Under the pieces are notes generated by a model, which did not search any database, was not told the origin of the DNA, and saw nothing but the letters and a program-made list of their open reading frames with translations. Below are positions 1-8,253 of a stretch of 14,883 bases of DNA, piece by piece (positions within the stretch are counted from its first letter, which is position 1; every line of letters begins with the position of its first letter). Origin of the DNA: Burkholderia sp. (lineage in GTDB: Bacteria; Pseudomonadota; Gammaproteobacteria; Burkholderiales; Burkholderiaceae); the NCBI GenBank assembly GCA_028292565.1, contig JAQGMD010000242.1, positions 1-14,883 on the forward strand. Reading direction: 5' to 3'. The translations under genes were made by a program, and so were the position numbers.

Positions 1-114
1 AATTTTACCTGAGCTCATTATTTTTATTACGCCCCGGGAATGGTGGATTTATCAAAGTAGGCGATGATACGCTTTCACATTACATGATGACAATCCAGAG
101 TGGTATCGCTTGTA

Positions 115-143
115 TTGCCGGAATGTCCCAAATCGGCCATAAT
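115..143 (+). promoter_or_regulatory. Candidate sigma70 promoter of tRNA-Leu
   Basis: A -35-like TTGCCG (115-120) and a -10-like CATAAT (138-143) are separated by exactly 17 bases. Transcription would start near 150, a few bases before the mature tRNA 5' end at 156. The spacing and position fit a stable-RNA promoter. The hexamers are good but not perfect matches, and the call rests on pattern only. Confidence 0.6.
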
Positions 144-155
144 ACGGCCTGTGTC

Positions 156-242
156 GCCGAGATGGCGGAATAGGTAGACGCACGGGACTCAAAATCCCGC
201 GGTGGTGACACCGTGCCGGTTCGATTCCGGCTCTCGGCACCA
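156..242 (+). tRNA. tRNA-Leu, anticodon CAA
   Basis: The acceptor stem GCCGAGA (156-162) pairs with TCTCGGC (232-238), followed by discriminator A and an encoded CCA (240-242). The anticodon stem CGGGA/TCCCG encloses the loop CTCAAAA, giving anticodon CAA (190-192), which reads UUG leucine codons. The long variable arm and the 87-base length are typical of a class II leucine tRNA. The T arm GGTTCGATTCC is canonical. A promoter lies just upstream and a terminator 10 bases downstream, so it is a monocistronic gene. Confidence 0.97.
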
Positions 243-252
243 ATATTGAATG

Positions 253-275
253 CGCACCCAATGAGGTGCGTTTTT
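253..275 (+). terminator. Rho-independent terminator of tRNA-Leu
   Basis: CGCACC (253-258) pairs with GGTGCG (265-270) around a 6-base loop, and five T residues follow directly (271-275). It lies 10 bases past the tRNA CCA end. Confidence 0.88.
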
Positions 276-329
276 CATTTTGGAGGACACTCTTCTTCTG
301 TTCGCTCCGTGCGAATTCGAACTAGCTCT

Positions 330-335
330 TATAAT
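330..335 (+). promoter_or_regulatory. Candidate -10 element for the 5'-nucleotidase gene
   Basis: A perfect TATAAT sits at 330-335 in the 142-base spacer between the tRNA terminator and the nucleotidase start. No good -35 hexamer lies 16-18 bases upstream, so the promoter would be weak or activator-dependent. The leader would be about 75 bases long. Confidence 0.35.
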
Positions 336-417
336 GCAGTCGATCATACTGGCCTTGCGTTAGTATCCATTGATTGCAATCACAACCTGCTCCTGAACCA
401 GCAGGAACATTCGGTCC

Positions 418-1323
418 ATGCCCGTCTCTCTCGATAACCTGCTGGTAATCGGCATTTCATCCCGCGCCCTGTTTGACCTGGAGGCGGAGGAAGCCATTTT
501 CCGAACGCAAGGCCTGGAAGCCTACCGCCAGCATCAGATTGATAACGAAAACGAGATACTCAAGCTCGGCGCCGGCTTTGCACTGGTGCGCGCACTGCTC
601 AAGCTGAACCGCCTGACGCATAACCAGCGCTTCGTCGAGGTCGTCATCATGTCGAGGAATTCCTCTGAGACATCGATGCGCATCTTTAATTCCATCAAAC
701 ACTACGAGCTCGATATCACCCGCGCTGTTCTATCCGGCGGTGCATCGCTGGCGCCCTATCTCCAGGCTTTTAACGTCAGCCTGTTCCTCTCGCTGCACGA
801 AGACGACGTGCAGGCCGCGATCAATTCCGGCGTCGCCTCCGCGCTGCTCTACCAAAAACCGGACAACGCATTCGAAGAGCTCGATCAGATCCGGATCGCG
901 TTCGACGGCGACGCGGTGATTTTCTCCGACGAATCGGAGCGGATATTCCAGACGCAAGGCATCGAGGCTTTCGAAAACCACGAGCGGGAAAACGCGTTGA
1001 AACCGCTGCCCGAAGGTCCGTTTGCACGTCTGCTGAAGGCGCTCTCTTTTATCCAGAATAATTTCAGGAGCCCCGACGGCCGCACCGCGCCGATCCGTAC
1101 GGCGTTGGTCACCGCGCGTTCGTCACCGGCGCACGAACGGGTGATCCGCACCTTGCGTGCATGGGACGTCGCCATCGATGAGACGTTTTTCATGGGCGGC
1201 GTCGCCAAGTCCGACGTGCTCGCCGCATTCAAGCCTCATATCTTCTTCGACGACCAGCCGGGTCACTGCGACAAGGCGGCGCCGCTGGTCCAGACTGGAC
1301 GCGTGCCGCTAAGGCATCTGTGA
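418..1323 (+). CDS. Cytosolic 5'-nucleotidase (cN-I-like, HAD superfamily)
   Basis: This 301-residue protein matches the cytosolic 5'-nucleotidase family (PF06189), which hydrolyses nucleoside 5'-monophosphates such as AMP to the nucleoside and phosphate. The catalytic HAD motif is AFDGDAVIFSDE (161-172, with D163 and D165). VTARSS (231-236) supplies motif II, and MGGVAKSDVLAAF plus HIFFDDQ (259-280) supply the lysine and acidic motifs. No signal peptide or membrane segment is seen, so it should be cytosolic. The N-terminal half is a degenerate copy of the C-terminal half: residues 9-27 align without gaps to 159-177, but S13 and R15 replace the two catalytic Asps. The start is ATG with an AGGAA about 10 bases upstream, and the first residues (SLDNLLVIGISSRALF) fit the family N-terminus. 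It is monocistronic or the first gene before the cyclase, 138 bases away. Confidence 0.93.
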   Translation: MPVSLDNLLVIGISSRALFDLEAEEAIFRTQGLEAYRQHQIDNENEILKLGAGFALVRALLKLNRLTHNQRFVEVVIMSRNSSETSMRIFNSIKHYELDITRAVLSGGASLAPYLQAFNVSLFLSLHEDDVQAAINSGVASALLYQKPDNAFEELDQIRIAFDGDAVIFSDESERIFQTQGIEAFENHERENALKPLPEGPFARLLKALSFIQNNFRSPDGRTAPIRTALVTARSSPAHERVIRTLRAWDVAIDETFFMGGVAKSDVLAAFKPHIFFDDQPGHCDKAAPLVQTGRVPLRHL

Positions 1324-1369
1324 TCCTTCCTATCTCCTATAAAAGAACCGCGCGATTTCTAAGGCAATT

Positions 1370-1398
1370 TTGCTAACGGAATCGCCCGGAGATAAAAA
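1370..1398 (+). promoter_or_regulatory. Candidate promoter of the cyclase-lipoprotein unit
   Basis: TTGCTA (1370-1375) and TAAAAA (1393-1398) are separated by 17 bases in the 138-base gap between the nucleotidase and the cyclase. Each hexamer matches the consensus at about four of six positions. The predicted leader is about 55 bases long. Confidence 0.4.
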
Positions 1399-1461
1399 TT
1401 GAAGAACATAAGCTGACAGAAGCAACACTTCCGGGCTGTCAAAAGTTGCTCCGGAGTTAGA

Positions 1462-2703
1462 ATGGGTTTCCTGCCGGAACGGGTTCACCACTCCGGTCTC
1501 AAGAGAAGCCCGGCTATGAGCGATGCGACGCCTTCATTCAAACAGCTGAACCGCACCTTTATAGGCAGCGTGCTGTTCATTGACATCGTCGGTTATTCGA
1601 AAAGGACCGTGCCCGGTCAGCATGAGATCAAGGAGCTGTTCAACAAGCTGCTGGCTGAAGCCGTGCAAACCGTCGCGTCGGCCGAGCGCATCATGGTCGA
1701 CACCGGCGACGGCGCCGGCATCGCCTTCCTCGGCGATCCCGAAGACGCGTTGTTTGCGGCACTGTCACTACGAGACGCCATCGATGCCGGACGCGCCACG
1801 CTTGGCGAGCCGGGCTTCGTGCGCATGGGCATCAATCTCGGCCCTCTGAAAATGGTCCGCGATATCAACGGCCATACCAACATGATCGGCGATGGCGTCA
1901 ACGATGCGCAGCGCGTGATGAGCTTTGCTGAGCCGGGGCAAGTGATGGTCGCACATTCGTATTACGACATCATCTCGCGCTTTTCCCGCGATTACGCACA
2001 GCTGTTCGTGTATGAAGGCACGCGCCACGACAAGCACGTGCGCGAGCATGAGATCTACCGTTTCGGACCGGTCGACGACACCGAGAACCTGGCCGAGAAA
2101 CTGAGGGACCGCTCGCGTGCGAGACAAATCGACGCGGTTGACGGACGCGACACGTCGGTTTCCCGTGGCGCGGCGGCGTCCAAAAGATCTGCGGTGGAAG
2201 CGCGCAAAAGGAGGAAAGCCTTGTCCCGCTTCGGAATGATCGTCACCGCGGTCGGCGCCGTTTCCACGGTGGGCGCCGTATGGTCCTGGACCAGTACGCC
2301 GCAACCGGCAAACGTCGCGAGCCTTCCCGTCCAACGCATTGAAACCCCCGCCGAGGCCGTGGAAGCGCCTTCTTCCGAAAAGCTGAAGCGGGATGCCATT
2401 GCGGCACTCGCTGCAGCGAACACAAAGAAAGCGCCGGCGGACAGCGTGGAAGAAAAATCGGCAAAGAACATCGAGCACCCTGCGTCGCCGGAAGTCAAAC
2501 CCGGCACCGTAAAACTGGCCGTTCAACCATGGGGAGAAATTTATGTTGACGGCAGCAAGCGCGGCCTCAGCCCGCCGCTCAGGTCGATTACTCTCCCGCC
2601 CGGCAAACATAAAGTTGAAATCCGCAATGGCCAGTTTGCGGTTTACAAGCAGACCGTCGACGTTCAGAGCGGCAAGGAACTGACGGTGCGCTACGCTTTT
2701 TGA
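1462..2703 (+). CDS. Class III nucleotide cyclase-like protein with TM and PEGA domain
   Basis: This 413-residue protein has three parts. Residues 32-200 are a class III adenylate/guanylate cyclase catalytic domain: FIDIVGYS with metal ligand D41, DTGDG with D83, and IGDGVNDAQR with N147 and R151 for the transition state. Residues 257-276 are a single hydrophobic segment preceded by a very basic stretch (KRSAVEARKRRK), placing the cyclase domain in the cytoplasm. Residues 349-413 are a PEGA domain (VQPWGEIYVDG...LPPGKHKVEIRN), presumably periplasmic. The positions that normally select adenine, Lys and Asp, are V79 and N140 here, so the nucleotide product cannot be assigned. The start at 1462 has GGAG five bases upstream. 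An internal ATG at 1516 (MSDATPSFKQ) is an equally protein-like start with a weaker ribosome site. The lipoprotein gene follows after 15 bases. Confidence 0.85.
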   Translation: MGFLPERVHHSGLKRSPAMSDATPSFKQLNRTFIGSVLFIDIVGYSKRTVPGQHEIKELFNKLLAEAVQTVASAERIMVDTGDGAGIAFLGDPEDALFAALSLRDAIDAGRATLGEPGFVRMGINLGPLKMVRDINGHTNMIGDGVNDAQRVMSFAEPGQVMVAHSYYDIISRFSRDYAQLFVYEGTRHDKHVREHEIYRFGPVDDTENLAEKLRDRSRARQIDAVDGRDTSVSRGAAASKRSAVEARKRRKALSRFGMIVTAVGAVSTVGAVWSWTSTPQPANVASLPVQRIETPAEAVEAPSSEKLKRDAIAALAAANTKKAPADSVEEKSAKNIEHPASPEVKPGTVKLAVQPWGEIYVDGSKRGLSPPLRSITLPPGKHKVEIRNGQFAVYKQTVDVQSGKELTVRYAF

Positions 2704-2718
2704 CAGGAAGCACCCGCC

Positions 2719-3465
2719 ATGCATCGAATGAAGTTCGCCCTACCCGCAGCCCTGTTCCTGAGCGCCTGCGCACAACTGCCGAAGCCAGGCGACGGCCTTC
2801 CGGGCTTGTTCCACTCGGAAGCGCAAACGCTCTATCAGCAGGGGCTCGTCAAATACCGCGAAAGCCACTTCGATGCCGCGCTTGCCGATTTTTCCACCGC
2901 GACGGCAAGCGGCAAACTGAGTTCGGCCGAAGCGGTCAATGCGCGCAAGCATATGGCGTTCATCCAATGCAGCAATGGCCGCGAATTACTGTGCCGCGAA
3001 CAGTTCCAGGCGATCCTGAAGGTCGAACCGCAATTCGAACTGGCGGCGAACGAGACCAGCCATCCGGTGTGGGGTCCGGTGTGGCGGTCGGTCAAAGGCG
3101 CTGCCGCGGAACAACGCGCAGTGGCGAAGGCGAGCGGCTTCCTGGCGAGCGCCGCACAGCAAAAGCTGGCGGAAGGGGTAAAGGGATACGAGCAGGGAAA
3201 TTACAAGGAGGCGATCGACAAGCTGCAGGGCGCGCTCAATAGTGGCTTGCCGGACCGCACCGACCAGATCATCGCGCACAAATATTCGGCATTTGGCTAT
3301 TGCCTGACACGACGCGTGCCCCTATGCCAGGGCGAATTCCGCAAGATATTTAACCTCGATCCGCTTTTCACATTACTGCCATCGGAGAATGGCCATCCGG
3401 CGTGGGCGTCAAGTTATCGGCAGGAAAAAGCCGCGGCATCCAAGCAGCGCTTGAAAAAGAAGTAA
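2719..3465 (+). CDS. Lipoprotein with two tandem TPR-like Cys-pair repeats
   Basis: This is a 248-residue predicted lipoprotein. A short signal sequence ends in lipobox LSAC (14-17), so C17 would be lipidated after export. The mature part is a direct duplication of about 90 residues: 38-126 and 149-237. Each copy starts with a TPR-like helix pair (QGLVKYRESHFDAALADF and EGVKGYEQGNYKEAIDKL) and carries two cysteines eight residues apart (C84/C92 and C195/C203). Each copy then ends with P-x-F-x-L and an E-x(2-3)-HPxW motif (H115, H226). The tail is lysine-rich. AGGAAG precedes the ATG at suitable spacing, and the gene lies 15 bases after the PEGA cyclase, so the two are probably cotranscribed and may act together at the envelope. 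TPR lipoproteins tied to type VI secretion were considered, but no secretion genes are nearby. The molecular function is unknown. Confidence 0.82.
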   Translation: MHRMKFALPAALFLSACAQLPKPGDGLPGLFHSEAQTLYQQGLVKYRESHFDAALADFSTATASGKLSSAEAVNARKHMAFIQCSNGRELLCREQFQAILKVEPQFELAANETSHPVWGPVWRSVKGAAAEQRAVAKASGFLASAAQQKLAEGVKGYEQGNYKEAIDKLQGALNSGLPDRTDQIIAHKYSAFGYCLTRRVPLCQGEFRKIFNLDPLFTLLPSENGHPAWASSYRQEKAAASKQRLKKK

Positions 3466-3471
3466 GACCAT

Positions 3472-3510
3472 AAAAAAGCCGTTGACCCTGATCGGGGCAA
3501 CGGCTTTTTT
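3472..3510. terminator. Bidirectional terminator between lipoprotein gene and maeB
   Basis: GCCGTTG (3478-3484) pairs with CAACGGC (3498-3504), and an inner CCC/GGG extends the stem. It is flanked by six A residues (3472-3477) and six T residues (3505-3510). It therefore gives a T-tract for both the plus-strand lipoprotein unit and the convergent minus-strand maeB. Confidence 0.92.
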
Positions 3511-3563
3511 GCTGAACTTTTAGTAAGTGAAGGATCAGTAGGTGCTCATCAAAGAGCGATGCG

Positions 3564-5450
<1,887 letters not shown>

Positions 5451-5456
5451 GCCGCC

Positions 5457-5876
5457 TTAAGTCGTTTCCAATGAGGCGATGATGTCGACCAGCTTGTCTG
5501 GGTCGTTTTCGTTGATTTCGATATCAAACACATCGATACCGGCAAATTTCTTGAAAAGCACGCCTTTGCCTTCCATGACCGGCTTGGATGCCAGCGGGCC
5601 GATATTGCCCAGGCCGAGAACCGCCGTACCGTTGGAAATGACGGCGACGAGATTGCCGCGCGCTGTGTACTTAAATGCATTGGCGGGATCGGCAACGATC
5701 TCTTCGCAGGCGGAGGCAACCCCCGGGGAATAGGCAAGCGCGAGGTCGCGCTGGTTGGTCAGGGACTTGGTCGGCGTGACGCTGATTTTGCCGGGAGTGG
5801 GAAATTCGTGGTATTCCAGCGCCGCCTGGCGTAACTGCTGTCTTCTTTCTTCTTTTCGGTCGTTTGGTGCGTCCAT
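5457..5876 (-). CDS. maeB: Malic enzyme N-terminal fragment (139 aa)
   Basis: This is the 5' piece of maeB. It holds most of the malic enzyme N-terminal domain (PF00390), including the catalytic tyrosine in [10 protein letters not shown] (Y49) and the likely catalytic lysine in MEGKGVLF (K104), and it ends ...DIIASLETT. The natural start is the ATG at 5876, since the opening residues up to [17 protein letters not shown] match the family. A GAGA lies close upstream and an AGGAAGG further away. It lacks the metal-binding Glu-Asp and the whole NADP-binding domain, so alone it cannot be a working enzyme. It is transcribed divergently from rubrerythrin across a 244-base spacer. Confidence 0.75.
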   Translation of the reverse strand: MDAPNDRKEERRQQLRQAALEYHEFPTPGKISVTPTKSLTNQRDLALAYSPGVASACEEIVADPANAFKYTARGNLVAVISNGTAVLGLGNIGPLASKPVMEGKGVLFKKFAGIDVFDIEINENDPDKLVDIIASLETT

Positions 5877-6120
5877 GTCTCTGCCAGCCTTCCTATTTAC
5901 ACTTACGGGAAACTTACGATTTTATCAGAGGGCATCCTCTCCTCAGTTGGGCTATTTTGCGTGAAACCCGTTTCCGGCAGGTAAATTTTAATAAGGCAAG
6001 CAAATAACTATCGAAAGAATTGAGACAATCAATTTCCTTTATTGATTAATGTTCTCTATCATCCACTCCATACCGATTGTGCATACCCAATCGACTGATG
6101 AACCCACACAGGAGTGAAGC
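5877..6120. promoter_or_regulatory. Divergent maeB / rubrerythrin control region
   Basis: This AT-rich 244-base spacer separates the divergent maeB and rubrerythrin starts. For rubrerythrin, TATCAT (6057-6062) is a good -10 candidate with a weak -35. A perfect inverted repeat, AATCAAT (6027-6033) and ATTGATT (6041-6047) with a 7-base spacer, covers the -35 area and could be an operator. For maeB, TAAAAT on the minus strand (around 5920-5925) may be a -10, but no matching -35 is visible. Confidence 0.4.
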
Positions 6121-6594
6121 ATGACAAACCAGAATTCCGTCACCATCCAGAATCTCGAAGCTGCTTTTGCCGGCGAATCGATGGCCCATATTAAATATCG
6201 CTATTTCGCCAAGCTCGCCCGTGAATCCGGTGCGCATGAAGTCGCCAAAATTTTTGAAGAGACCGCCGACCAGGAAGTCATGCACGCATTCGGCCACCTC
6301 GATCTGCTGTACCCGAAGGCGCAAATGACCCCGGCCAAGTCGCTGGAAATCGCGATCGAAGGCGAAACCTACGAATACACCGAGATGTATCCGAAATTCC
6401 GCCACCTCGCGGTGGAAGAAGGCAACCAGTCGGCAGTCGCGGAATTCGACGAACAGATCGCCGAGTCGAAGGAGCACGCTGAGAACTTCAAGCGCACGCT
6501 GGAAATCGCGGCCAAGCGTTTCGCTGCGCTGGCGAAGGTTGAAGAGCGTCATGCGAATAACTACCGCGCCACTCTCGCCGCAACACAGAAGTAA
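6121..6594 (+). CDS. Rubrerythrin (diiron peroxidase, no fused rubredoxin domain)
   Basis: This 157-residue ferritin-like diiron protein of the rubrerythrin family reduces hydrogen peroxide to water with electrons from rubredoxin. The family signature is clear: AFAGESMAH with E19, the ETADQEVMH helix with E52-x-x-H55, and GETYEYTEMYPKF with E82 and E85. A late E-x-x-H occurs at 141-144 (EERH). In the classical position of the fourth helix the sequence is AESKEH, so S116 stands where a ligand Glu is expected, and the last ligand pair is either shifted or supplied by 141-144. The C-terminal rubredoxin domain of classical rubrerythrins is absent and is supplied by the separate gene that follows. 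AGGAG (6110-6114) precedes the ATG by six bases. Confidence 0.93.
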   Translation: MTNQNSVTIQNLEAAFAGESMAHIKYRYFAKLARESGAHEVAKIFEETADQEVMHAFGHLDLLYPKAQMTPAKSLEIAIEGETYEYTEMYPKFRHLAVEEGNQSAVAEFDEQIAESKEHAENFKRTLEIAAKRFAALAKVEERHANNYRATLAATQK

Positions 6595-6627
6595 GCAACC
6601 CATTACCAAATTCAGAAAAGGATCACC

Positions 6628-6792
6628 ATGAAAACTTATCAATGCATCGTTTGCGGTTTCATTTATGACGAAGCAGCCGGAATGCCGGAAGATGGCATCG
6701 CTGCAGGCACCAGGTGGGATGACATTCCTGCGAACTGGGAATGCCCGGATTGCGGTGTGGCCAAGGCGGACTTTGATATGGTTGAGGTTTGA
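6628..6792 (+). CDS. Rubredoxin (54 aa)
   Basis: This small iron-sulfur electron carrier is 54 residues long. The two CxxC knuckles are C6-x-x-C9 in YQCIVCGF and C39-x-x-C42 in WECPDCGV, and they bind one iron. The conserved core FIYDEAAG...[17 protein letters not shown] is intact, and the length is the family norm. AAGGA (6618-6622) lies five bases before the ATG. The gene begins 33 bases after the rubrerythrin stop and is surely cotranscribed with it. It would pass electrons from the reductase encoded downstream to rubrerythrin, taking the role of the missing fused domain. Confidence 0.96.
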   Translation: MKTYQCIVCGFIYDEAAGMPEDGIAAGTRWDDIPANWECPDCGVAKADFDMVEV

Positions 6793-6855
6793 GCTGGAAG
6801 CGACCGTCACTGGCTAGCGTCGCAACATAGCGAGCACCCCTATCCACTATACGGA

Positions 6856-6959
6856 GCACAGGCTTGCAAGCCTGTGCCGTTTCGCAGGCGGACGGCATGC
6901 TGTCCGAAACCCCCGCTTCCCCTGCAAGGGGGAAGGTGAGAAATGCGGCGCTAAGCGCC
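6856..6959 (+). repeat. Hairpin-rich intergenic repeat, copy 1
   Basis: The 182-base spacer between rubredoxin and its reductase holds four consecutive inverted repeats. They are a perfect 22-base palindrome (6856-6877, centre TTGCAA), an 18-base near-palindrome around GCATGC (6889-6906), CTTCCCC/GGGGAAG (6916-6922 and 6929-6935), and GGCGC/GCGCC (6947-6951 and 6955-6959). The core GGGGAAGGTGAGAAATG (6929-6945) recurs exactly at 9801-9817. The layout resembles REP/BIME-type elements. Confidence 0.7.
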
Positions 6960-6974
6960 AAAGAACGGAACACC

Positions 6975-8174
6975 ATGAAACAAATCGTCATCGTAGGGGC
7001 CGGACTTGCCGGCTATACCGCAGCACGTGAATTCCGCAAGCTGGACAAGACCACTCCGCTGATTATCATTACAGCCGACGATGGCGGCTTCTACTCCAAG
7101 CCCATGCTCTCGAATGCGTTCGCGCAAAACAAACGCGCCGAGCAACTGGTCACACAGACCGCCGCCCAAATGGCGCAGCAGGTCAGCGCGAACATCATGA
7201 CGGGCACCCGCGTTATCAACATTGACGCCGCAGCCAAAACCGTGGACACGACTGCCGGCACTTATGAATACGGAAAACTGATCATCGCGGTGGGCGCGCA
7301 ACCAATCCGCTTGCCGATCGCCGGCGATGCGGAAGACCAGATCCTGTCGGTGAACCACATCAGCGACTATGCGGCATTCCGCACTTCCGTCTCCAGGTTT
7401 GGCGAGGGTGGTGTGGCGCGGGTAACGATACTCGGCGCAGGACTGATAGGCTGCGAATTCGCTGATGATCTTTCCGGCGCGGGCCATGCAGTCACGCTGA
7501 TCGATCCGAATCCGGTGCCGCTGTCTGCACTCGCGGCGCCTGCGCTGTCGGAAGGATTGCGGGAAGCCCTGGTAGCGAAAGAGGTTGCATTACAGCTCGG
7601 AACCACCGCCACCGCGGTAAATAGGGCCGGCGACGCATTGCGGGTGACGCTTGCCAATGGCACCTCGTTTGAAACCGACATCGTGCTGTCGGCCGTCGGC
7701 TTGCGGCCGGACCTGAGACTGGCGCAGGCGGCAAACCTGTCAACCGGTCGCGGCATCATGGTCGACATCACCGGCCGCACCAGCGCCATGGATGTGTACG
7801 CACTCGGCGATTGCGCAGAATATACAAGCGAAGGCGGCACTCGTACCCTGCCCTACATTGCGCCATTGATGACCGCGGCTCGGGCCATTGCCCGCACGCT
7901 GACGGGAGAACCTACCGCAATCGACCTGAAAGCAGCACCTGTCATCGTCAAGACGCCGTCCTATCCGCTGGCCCTGGTGCCGCCACCGTTGCATGCGATT
8001 GCAGGCGGTTCCTGGCACGCGGAGCAGAACGGTACGCGCACGATCTGCCGCTTTTACGATGGCGCCGGGGTAATGTGCGGCTTCGGTGTCTCGCCGCAAG
8101 AGGCAACTATCCGTGCGGAACTGCTCGCGGCACTCGGAAGCGCGAACTCCGGCGCGGCGAATATAGCAGCCTGA
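6975..8174 (+). CDS. Rubredoxin-NAD(+) reductase, FAD-dependent
   Basis: This 399-residue flavoprotein of the pyridine nucleotide-disulfide oxidoreductase fold is most like rubredoxin reductases (AlkT/RubB type). It has an N-terminal FAD-binding IVIVGAGLAG (GAGLAG at 8-13), the substrate and flavin motif FYSKPMLSNAF, the hinge IIAVGAQPIRLP (103-114), a second dinucleotide fold GAGLIGCE (154-161) for NAD(P)H, and the C-terminal FAD motif ALGDCAEY (276-283). The start at 6975 is chosen because MKQIVIVGAG is a typical flavoprotein N-terminus with GGAA just upstream. The longer in-frame extension to 6864 is translated repeat sequence. Its position after rubrerythrin and rubredoxin supports the role NAD(P)H to rubredoxin to rubrerythrin. 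A 182-base spacer separates it from rubredoxin. Confidence 0.9.
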   Translation: MKQIVIVGAGLAGYTAAREFRKLDKTTPLIIITADDGGFYSKPMLSNAFAQNKRAEQLVTQTAAQMAQQVSANIMTGTRVINIDAAAKTVDTTAGTYEYGKLIIAVGAQPIRLPIAGDAEDQILSVNHISDYAAFRTSVSRFGEGGVARVTILGAGLIGCEFADDLSGAGHAVTLIDPNPVPLSALAAPALSEGLREALVAKEVALQLGTTATAVNRAGDALRVTLANGTSFETDIVLSAVGLRPDLRLAQAANLSTGRGIMVDITGRTSAMDVYALGDCAEYTSEGGTRTLPYIAPLMTAARAIARTLTGEPTAIDLKAAPVIVKTPSYPLALVPPPLHAIAGGSWHAEQNGTRTICRFYDGAGVMCGFGVSPQEATIRAELLAALGSANSGAANIAA

Positions 8175-8178
8175 TGCT

Positions 8179-8205
8179 TTGCCTCTCCCGCGCAGGGAGG
8201 GGCAA
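8179..8205 (+). repeat. Inverted repeat after the reductase gene
   Basis: TTGCCTCTCCC (8179-8189) pairs with GGGAGGGGCAA (8195-8205) with one mismatch around loop GCGCA. It begins four bases after the reductase stop. Only CTTTC follows, so it would be a weak terminator at best. It may be a degenerate member of the local intergenic repeat family. Confidence 0.55.
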
Positions 8206-8253
8206 GCTTTCATTCCCGGCGACCGTGTAACCTCGCTCTCGCGCATCATTCGG

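Noticed and set aside
156..242. tRNA-Leu as an integration site for a mobile element
   Set aside because: No integrase lies next to it and no copy of the tRNA 3' end was found elsewhere in the window.
1768..2724. A 318-codon open frame on the minus strand, opposite the cyclase gene
   Set aside because: It is antisense to the cyclase and PEGA coding sequence, with Arg-rich composition and no domain; a shadow frame.
2700..3242. A 180-codon plus-strand frame overlapping the lipoprotein gene
   Set aside because: It is Arg/Gly-rich without structure, while the overlapping frame has a lipobox, a clean duplication and a ribosome site.
6027..6047. FNR-type box upstream of rubrerythrin
   Set aside because: The half-sites are ATCAA then TTGAT, the reverse of the FNR order, with a 9-base gap between those cores in place of 4.
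6049..6117. A 22-codon possible leader peptide before rubrerythrin
   Set aside because: It has no ribosome site and begins upstream of the predicted transcription start, so it is unlikely to be translated.
6864..6974. N-terminal extension of the rubredoxin reductase
   Set aside because: The added residues are translated hairpin repeat; MKQIVIVGAG at 6975 is the normal flavoprotein start.
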